Positions 56,243-64,000 of a stretch of 64,000 nt of DNA are shown here, piece after piece (position 1 is the stretch's first letter; each line of letters starts with the position of its first letter). Below the pieces are notes generated by a model. That model saw nothing but the letters and a program-made list of their open reading frames with translations, made no database searches and was not told where the DNA came from. Source of the DNA: Neodiprion pinetum (Eukaryota; Arthropoda; Insecta; Hymenoptera; Diprionidae). Both the position numbers and the translations under genes were made by a program. Location of the stretch: positions 39,401,077-39,465,076 of the forward strand of contig NC_060233.1 in NCBI RefSeq assembly GCF_021155775.2. Direction: 5' to 3'.

Positions 56243-58700
56243 CCCGCCGTGGTTTCGCATGATGCACAAATACTCGCGCATGTAAATCATATCGTAATTT
56301 TTAACTCACATCTTACAGCGCAGACGTATTATCCCAAAGGCGAGAGGTATGCTGTACTATTTTTAGACGTATCGTTTATATTTTTCTTTCAGCGCCGCTT
56401 ACAAACATACCAGCGCCGATTTGCAACTATCTAGCTCTATAATGCAGGAAAGGCCACCGCTTTTTTTTGCCTTCTGTTTTTCCTATATTATTATTATTAT
56501 TATTATTATTGTTGTTGTTGTTGTTGTTGTTATTTTTCTTTTGCACTTATTCATACCTTTCTAATCGTGTAACGTCTCAACAGGTGTCGAACCTCGAGAT
56601 TCTCGAGCTATAATTGAAATTCCCGAGATTCTACAAGTACCTATAGTAATGCCATAGTAAACTGTATAATTTAAAAAAAAAACGTCTTTACAATTGTACT
56701 AAAATCTGTTATATATGTACGTGTAAAAGTGTCATAGGATTTTTTCATTGATGTTCATTCTTTGTTTTTTTTTTTATGATTTCAAACATCATACGCTTCG
56801 TAAAAAACAATTCAATCAAGAACGTCACTCGTGTACGTATATATATATATATATTGAGGGATGCTGTGTAGTAACGACGTTCATTTGAATACAAAACCGC
56901 ATGTATATTATATACTGTATGTAATAGGAATGTTTAATACATCGATTATAATGTTTGTATAATTTAAGAAATGCTCAATAATGTAGAGTTTTCGACACCG
57001 CGAATAATTATTTCTATGTGTAATATTTGGCCGGAAAAAATGGTTTCTGTCCTGCAGAGACGTGCACGCATACACACAGAGAGAGAGAAACACACATATG
57101 TACGTTCAATATATACCCACGTATGTAAACACTGTGCGCACGTATGGGTGACATGTGTGTAAATTGGTATACCGCGTATAAGCTATACGAGTGTGAGAAT
57201 ACGTAACGAAATTAGCGCACACAATACGAACGCCTTCGCTCGATAGAATAGAATTGGCATGCTACCAGAGCCAGGATTTTAATAGAATTGAGCTATATGG
57301 ATCTTTTCTCTCGTCATACCCCGAAACCCTCCCCCTCCCCCCCCACCCCCACCCCTCGTCCCCTGCCCAGTCTCTCTCCCTTGTATACTCGGAAGAATCG
57401 CGCGAGCACGCACCTTTTTTTTTTTTTTTTTTTACATTTTCTTCGTTTTTCCTCCATCTCGCTAAACCGCGTATTAGAATTCTCGTTTGCGCGCGCACCG
57501 AGATTTGTACCGCGAAATGGAAAGTATTTTATCTCAAGTATATCGTGCGTGTAAACGCGTGTGTGCGGAAAGCAAGATACGGAAGAAAATAAAAGAAGGA
57601 AAAAGAAACAGGAGGTTTAATTTCACGCGTCGTCTATGTACACCTTTTTTTTTCCAAATTTATTTTGAAAATTTGTTTTCCTCGTTACGCTTTGTTCGCG
57701 ACTTTCCAATTCCGGGAACATGTCGCATCGGGGATTTTGCATAAATTAATAGAAGATCCGTGTTTCATTCAACTACCAATCACGCATTCGTCTCGAAGAC
57801 TTGGCTCATTTCGATGACACATCGTATGTACATATAAGCCTTGATTTTCATATACATATATGTCGTTAAGTATATGTGACAATTTGTGATGTAAATTTTG
57901 CGTCGGTATTTAGTGGAGATTTGAAATTTTGTAATTTTCAAGTGAAAAAGTTGTTTGAGAAAGAATTTTTTTGCGATTTGTCAGATTTTCCGACCGTCGG
58001 GTCGGTAATAAAAATCTTATTGTCCGACAGCTACGCGATTATAATATTTACAGCGATCGAGTAGTTCAGTCTGGGACACGCGCTGATTACAGCCAGTCGG
58101 CGAATTTAAATCATATGTATGTACACATGTAGTTGTAAAATAATGACATTTGGCAGAAGTTTGGTAAACTCGTTTTAGCGGAATCACACCTCCTCCTCCC
58201 TCCTCCTCTAACTTTAGCTAATTTTCACGGATCTGAAACCTGCCGTCCTACAATTAATTTCTGCATAATTTGTCTCGATTTTCAATTATAATTCAGGTGA
58301 AACCTGATAAGTTTTACTGTACCTATAGTGAAGTTTTTTCGTTTTTTGTTTTTTTTTTTTTTTTTTTTATCAATTTCATTATCACACAATCGCTTACTTA
58401 AATACATGTGTATAATATAATACGATGGGTTTCAATTTACAAACGATCTATAGAACGATTAAGAGATTAGCATGGATCAGATCAATTGACGTAATTCGCG
58501 ATCTTTGAATGTATCGTACAACGTCGTCGATATCTCTGACAATTTTCAGGTTATCCTTACGGCTTTTCACAAAATCTCGAGTTTATCACTATTCGTACAT
58601 ATACATTGTCAGATTGGACGACGATCGTATGTGTACAGTATGTACAGGTACGTGCGTTGTATTACATCGATAAAATAAAAAAATAAAAAACAGCCCCTAT
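54326..58700. other. Non-coding region with microsatellites
   Basis: No exon was supported. It contains (CT)n at 55711-55738, a long (CT)n at about 56168-56243, a TTATTA-to-TTGTTG run at 56485-56532, and a T-run at 57415-57433. Short ORFs are repeat translations or random. Confidence 0.45.
56168..56243. repeat. (CT)n microsatellite
   Basis: About 75 bp of CT units with two single-base interruptions (TTT). Confidence 0.95.
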
Positions 58701-58900
58701 ACCCTATCAAATTGAATTTACGACGTCGAAAGTATAGTTCTCGCGTGACGAGCTTCCGGCTCCCGCCCCTGTCGGCACGCCGGGGGCAACCGGAAGTCGA
58801 AATGGCTGGAGCCTCGTGGGGGGTGGTGGGCCAGCAAACACCTGTGGGGTTGCGGCGTTTCTCTGCAACTTCGGAGGGGGCGGATGCAGGTACACAGGCG

Positions 58901-58992
<92 letters not shown>

Positions 58993-59480
58993 GGAGACCT
59001 GACTGACTCACATCCGTGTAGCGAATGTACGCGTCGGTGGCGACGGTGGTGGTGGTGGTTTGAATAATAGTAAACATAACCCAGTTCCAAAGGCGACTCA
59101 AGACTCAAAACCAACCGATAAGAGGGCGCTAAATTCGTTGCCGTGCCTTTTTGCCTTGCCTTGCTTTGTCCGGTCTTCTCATTCTCTGCTTCTCGAGCCT
59201 GGGTCTTGTTCTCTCCATCTCCGTTTTCATCTTCATCTTCATCATCGTCGTCATCACCATCGTCATCATCATCTTCACGAATGTACCAATAACCTAGCCT
59301 AAACGCTGCCGCGCTCGTTCGCCGGTCCCACGCAAAGGTCACCCTAGAGAGCTGGCGGCGGCGCGTCTATTTATAGCCACCCCCCTTCGTCGCCCCCACC
59401 CACCCACCTTACGCTCCCACCCCTCCACCCTTCACTCCCGGGCCGGGAGTAAAAATAGACCCTCGTATATGTATGCGTGA
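58701..59480. promoter_or_regulatory. GC-rich island with MEF2/TATA-type sites and long CT repeat
   Basis: A GC-rich block holds CTATTTATAG at 59367-59376, a perfect match to the MEF2 consensus YTAWWWWTAR that also reads as a TATA-like box (CTATAAATAG) on the minus strand. A second near-match TAAAAATAG lies at 59450-59458. An AAGGTCA nuclear-receptor half-site lies at about 59335. The block also contains the (CT)41 run. These features fit a promoter or enhancer, possibly an alternative promoter of a gene spanning the region, but no exon was confirmed. The long acidic and RE-repeat ORFs on the minus strand are repeat translations. Confidence 0.35.
58908..58990. repeat. (CT)n microsatellite, about 41 units
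   Basis: An uninterrupted run of CT of about 83 bp; on the other strand it is (GA)n, the binding sequence type of GAGA factor and CLAMP in flies. Confidence 0.95.
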
Positions 59481-62400
59481 ACGTGTACGTTTCTGTGGGT
59501 TTTTTCCTTTTTTTTTTTCAACATTCTCTCTCTCTCTCTCTCTCGCTCTGCGTCTTCTTTTTCTTATCTTTCTTCTCTGTCTCTCTCGCTCTCTCTAGCC
59601 GTCACTTTTTCTTCACCTTCTCTTCTCTTCTCGACGACGACGATTGGGGTTTTAATCCCCCCCCCCCCCCATCCAACACTCGTAACCCCCGCAAAATCAA
59701 CGCGAGGGTGAAACGAGCAGTGGTGAGTCGAATTTGTTAGAGAGTTTGAGTAGTGACTCAGTGCCATAAGAATGCGGGCAGGACGATTTATGAATTGAAA
59801 TTAAATTTTCAACGGCTGACGATGAGGAAATTGTGGTGGTTTTTATTGTGAGAAGGTTTAAAAAAAAAAATAAAAAAAAAAGAAACAATTTCTTTTGATG
59901 TTGCAAATCGAGAATACGTGATTAATTTATTTTCGATTATATTATCGATTCCTTGCGAAATAACTAAAGCTTCGCAGCTTGCGCTGAGTTTTCTATACGT
60001 TCATTTTTGCGTAATTGACCTAAAACAATTTGCTGACAGTCAACTTGTCGCCGCCCTATTGCCTGTTGTTAGCCACACCCCTCATTTGTGTCTGAAACGA
60101 GAGTTTTTATTTGGCTTTCAAATAAACGAAAATGTCAAGTACATGTATTAAAATTTCTTTTTATTACTCCTGTCAAGATTTTGATCAGAAATACTTTTGG
60201 ATTTTCCAACAAATTTCAACAGCCTGAGTTTTATCATGCAATTGTAGTGTATTTATAATGTCTATATATATATATAGTGGAATTAAAAATAATAATCATT
60301 TATACGACATCGAACATTTTCGTGATCAAACGATCTTTCAGTTGCGTCGATTTCTCGATGCGATGGAAAGATTCCTGTTCGTAAATCGTTTCGCAAACGC
60401 GATTTTCTTCTCCTTTTTCTTCTTCTTCTTCCTTTTCTCCATATCCTCGTGTATTTCTATGGAGCAGCTACGTAAAGTACAGGTCATGCGTGGTCGTTTA
60501 CTCGTTCCAAGCAAATGATCGAAGATTCGACCCTTGCTTACCGATACTTACACGTTAATCGACATTTACACTGTAACGAGCACCAGCATCACCTTTGACC
60601 GATGAATTTCGCTTTTGTGCCGCTTCTACGGAGCCGAAGAATAAAATTAGGGGAGGGCTTGAAATGAAACAATAGAAGCAAAAAGTTAGCAAAACTCGAG
60701 TTCCGATGCAACGTCGTACCCGATACACCTACAGGTCCTGTATCGTCATACATGTACACGCCAACGAAGGTGTCTCTCGACCCATTTTCATCACCTCTTA
60801 TCCCCCTCACCCTTGAAGATCGCATCGTCGTTTCTTCTCGCTTCTCGCGGATTAATCTCGTAAGAGCGGCATTGATCCGTTTCGTAAGTGGAATTTCCAA
60901 CACGTGGCTATTCCTGATCCGTTATATACGGAGATCACGAACGTTTTACTTGCTTACGGCTCTCCCCGATTATGCTTACATTAGTATAAGCGCAGCCTCT
61001 ACGATTTAACATCTCGTTTCACTGTCTCACCGACAACTTTTAATTGCGAACCTTCAAAGCCTACGTCATCTCAGGAACGCTCTTCTTACGGACTCTTTAT
61101 TTCGACTCCTGTACTTCGTCGTAAATACATTTTCACTGTGTCTCGAGATTATACGATTTTTTTTTTTTTTTTACGCAGTCTCTTGAGCAAAAGTTAGGAA
61201 AAGCGATGATTTTATACAGCTCAAAGATTAGTCATTGGATCTATATTTTAGATACGACTGTACGGAGAGTGAGGTTTGAAAACTGGGATTACTCAAACTT
61301 GATTCGCTCGGAAAGAACAAGTTTTATTTTCAATTCAAATATATATAGGTACCTAAAGTAATCGCAATGACTTTTTTATCATTCTGGTTGTCGGACTATC
61401 TGGAATAGTAAAAACGGAAATCGGCGCTTCGTGACTTTGCGCTTTTGGATGATTTGCGAGTCTGGCGTGGCATGTATTAAATTGTTAGATCGTTGCCAAG
61501 AATCTTGGTTAATTTGGCGCTATTAGTTTTGTCGGCTGATTGACGACGAGCTTTCGACACAAGGTGTAATGTCAAGCTTGTACTATTCGTTCGATCACTT
61601 ATATTCGCTTATCGACTATAACTCGACATGCGGAGAATATACATACGTATATGGTACTTCGATTCGACCATGATATTTCCCATAGAATGTTTTGTAATCA
61701 TTTATATTAGTAACGGTGTTGAATATTAGAGACAAGACCAGCGTGTCAGACAATTTTTATCAAAAATTGGATATCATTCACAGTTTATACGAAGGAATCC
61801 CATAATTATTCGAACATTTGTTCGGGGGATTCAATGCGAACAATGAGAATGATTAAATATTTGAGTATTTTATGGGTATTTTATCGAGTAATCGACGTAT
61901 CTTACGGACACCGACGACACACGTATGTCGTGTGAATTACTGGAAATTACACTCGTTAAACAAAAAGCGTGTCCAGCCTGGCAACTCGATATACACGCGT
62001 ATGTACGGACGTATCGATTTGAATACACATAATTACACGGTGTTTCAGGTGAGTCAACACTTGCGTGTGTAATTACAGAAAGTTAACAGAGCGAGCGCAA
62101 CATCGTTGACTGCGTAAAGTATACAGAAATCGATGTTGAAAAATTAATACGACACGCGTCCATGGGGATAATAATGGTGTTGCAGGAATTATAGAAACGA
62201 TCGATACGCGTTTTAAACTTTCGTGATTTCCTTTATCGCGAATCTCACCGTGTTTTATATTTTAAAAAACCGCGGTGGCTGATCGATGATTTTATATTTT
62301 AACATCACCCGCGACACTTGAGTGAAAATATACGGCATTTCAGGTAAAACCAACGGACTTGAATGAGTTTTTTCCTCTACTTCGGTCGAAAACAAGACCT

Positions 62401-62754
62401 CTGATTTTTCGAAATTTTATCGCCGTTTTGTAAACGCGCGATGATCTCGGGAAGACGGACGTTTTAAGAATCCCTACATTTTTGAAACAATAAGAAAAAT
62501 AAATAAATAAATGGATAAAAATACCTGTGCGATAAATAAGTCGCGACGCCTGCGTTAAAATCTAGTCGAATAAATATCACGTAATACGTGAATCCATGTA
62601 TAACGTACCTTGAACTATTATATCCATTGTACACATACATGTTTCAAATCGGTCCCGCTTTTTTTTTATTTTTTTTGTTGTTTCTTTTTCCCCGGTCAAT
62701 CCCGTATATAACGTACAGATATATATCACGGCGTGTAATTTCCTGAAATAGTAA
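59481..62754. other. Non-coding region
   Basis: AT-rich sequence follows a CT-rich stretch at 59520-59640 and a C-run at 59658-59670. No exon or RNA gene was recognised. Confidence 0.4.
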
Positions 62755-62946
62755 GCTCTTTCATCTCCAATTTATTGTCGTATTATTTCTTAAATTCCGA
62801 TCTCTCGCCACTTATTTCTGTCTTCCAAATTGTCACTTAAATATTATCATCATTATTATTTATTTATTCATATTTCTTCGTCGCGAATCTCCCGATCGTT
62901 TACCGATTATTTGGCAATCGCGGTCTTTTCCGCAGGGACGGGGGTG
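62755..62946 (+). repeat. Left arm of a large inverted repeat
   Basis: This arm matches the reverse complement of 63298-63500. The best part, 62893-62922, is a perfect 30-bp match to the reverse complement of 63322-63351. Inward, after ten partly matching bases, a further 14-bp perfect block lies at 62933-62946. Outward, similarity continues with substitutions and small indels through TTTATTTATTCA-like, ATTCCGATCTCTCGCCA and TATTATTTCTT blocks to about 62755. Confidence 0.85.
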
Positions 62947-63245
62947 TGAGGAGAGGGGGGGGGCGTTTCGAGATTAGCAACAGCGAGGTATTGTAATATC
63001 GCGATGGCGGTAGCGGCGGGAATCCGTGGATTCCGCAGCATCTGTGGAAATAAAGTATGGCTTATAGCTTTATAACGCGTTCGTCGTTTCGTTTCTCATC
63101 CGGTTATATTCGGGAATAAATTTAGCCTTCCGCTTTTATATTTTCTCAACTTGGCTGAAGAAAATTGCTTCATAACTTATATTATATGTTCGCTACGTTA
63201 TATGTTGTATACACGTAGATACACATGTGTTTACATGTGTATGGA

Positions 63246-63281
<36 letters not shown>

Positions 63282-63297
63282 TGTATTTATATCCCCC

Positions 63298-63500
63298 CAC
63301 CCCCGTCCCTGGTGAAAACAACGCGATTGCCAAATAATCGGTAAACGATCGCGAGAGGCGCCAGCGAGCGTTGAAGAAAAATTGATAAATAAATGAATAA
63401 TTATGATAACAATAGTGGGAATTTAGAAGAGGGACGTAACTGGCGAGATATCGGAATTGAAGAAATAATAGGATAATAATAAATTCGAGACGAAAGATAC
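63298..63500 (-). repeat. Right arm of a large inverted repeat
   Basis: Reverse-complement partner of 62755-62946, with the perfect 30-bp core at 63322-63351 and the perfect 14-bp block at 63298-63311. The spacer between the arms is about 350 bp and contains a GC-rich patch (62985-63045) with a small palindrome GGAATCCGTGGATTCC and a (GTAT)n run at 63253-63286. Confidence 0.85.
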
Positions 63501-64000
63501 GAGAAGTGAATCAATCCCGTTGAAATTTCCTCCATATTTTGCATCTGTCATTCCGTCGCCCCGCGGCGCACCGTCTATAATTGTATCATCGGTTATACGT
63601 ATACCTATATCTCTGTTTAAACAAAATTTAATACACAATATATATATATATTCCGGAGATGTTATCGGGTTCCTTATTCAACAGTTTATATACGGATGCA
63701 GTAGGCGTTACACGTTCGGAGGGGGTTTAAGAAATAACAAAACATGCAATATATGTACGCGTATATAATTTCCCGAAATTATATCTATATCGGTGAAAAG
63801 ACGTTGAGGTTAATTACGGCAGTATCAATTGTTGCAGCCCCTCTCGTAATCCGCGTGTACCACGCATACGTATATATAGATCAGCATCCGTATATTATTA
63901 CAATACAACGAATGCTTGAAAATTAAATGACGAATCCGTCCCGTTGCAATGTTGGCGTAATTATATATTTCTGGAAGACTGGGTGCAGTGGCTGCTGATG
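63501..64000. other. Right edge of window, no feature recognised
   Basis: CpG-containing AT-rich sequence without a supportable ORF; short ORFs of 60-80 codons lack recognisable motifs. Confidence 0.4.

Noticed and set aside
57254..57592. 112-codon ORF with poly-proline and poly-phenylalanine
   Set aside because: Composed of C-runs and T-runs, with no conserved segment.
58707..59342. 211-codon minus-strand ORF with acidic and RE-repeat stretches
   Set aside because: The repetitive parts are direct translations of the (CT)n and ATC-rich microsatellites; the rest has no homology.
63004..63072. Short ORF beginning MAVAAGIRGFRSICG in the inverted-repeat spacer
   Set aside because: Only 22 codons, including a small palindrome; no splice evidence strong enough to call an exon.

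Overview
The window looks like nuclear DNA from an insect, most probably a holometabolous one and perhaps a hymenopteran such as a sawfly. This is inferred from compact GT-AG introns of 60-800 bp, Drosophila-like ortholog sequences and AT-rich spacers in which CpG is not depleted. Nothing in it is bacterial or viral.

Positions 1-33.5 kb are gene-dense. In order they hold: Mi-2/CHD4 (+, nearly complete; only the first coding exon is missing), prefoldin subunit 1 (-), WDR24 of GATOR2 (+), the small GTPase Ral (-) with two alternative last coding exons, Mios of GATOR2 (+), RPA3 (-), TMEM222 (+), UMAD1 (-), and the first coding exon of an unidentified + strand gene at 33.4 kb. The genes alternate strand, giving four head-to-head pairs (PFDN1/WDR24, Ral/Mios, RPA3/TMEM222, UMAD1/unknown) and several tail-to-tail pairs. 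All exon boundaries were read by eye from GT-AG signals and reading-frame continuity.

Positions 33.5-64 kb have no recognisable multi-exon gene. The region starts with a CpG-rich, promoter-like stretch and a candidate poly-proline first coding exon at 36.9 kb, so the rest may be a very long first intron. It also contains a broken cytochrome c1 copy at 43.9-44.1 kb, a repeat of a family I recall as widespread in arthropods at 44.9-45.1 kb, a degenerate GTAATC-rich tandem array at 53.8-54.3 kb, long CT microsatellites, GC-rich islands with TATA- or MEF2-like sites at 50.5-50.8 and 58.7-59.5 kb, and a large inverted repeat with roughly 190-200 bp arms at 62.75-63.50 kb.

Functionally the genes are housekeeping or regulatory: chromatin remodelling (Mi-2), chaperoning of actin and tubulin (PFDN1), amino-acid sensing to TORC1 (WDR24 and Mios, two subunits of one complex about 11 kb apart), vesicle and exocyst signalling (Ral), single-strand DNA binding (RPA3) and ESCRT-I (UMAD1). 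Mios, RPA3 and UMAD1 are also neighbours on human chromosome 7p21 as I recall it, so this may be a very old linkage.
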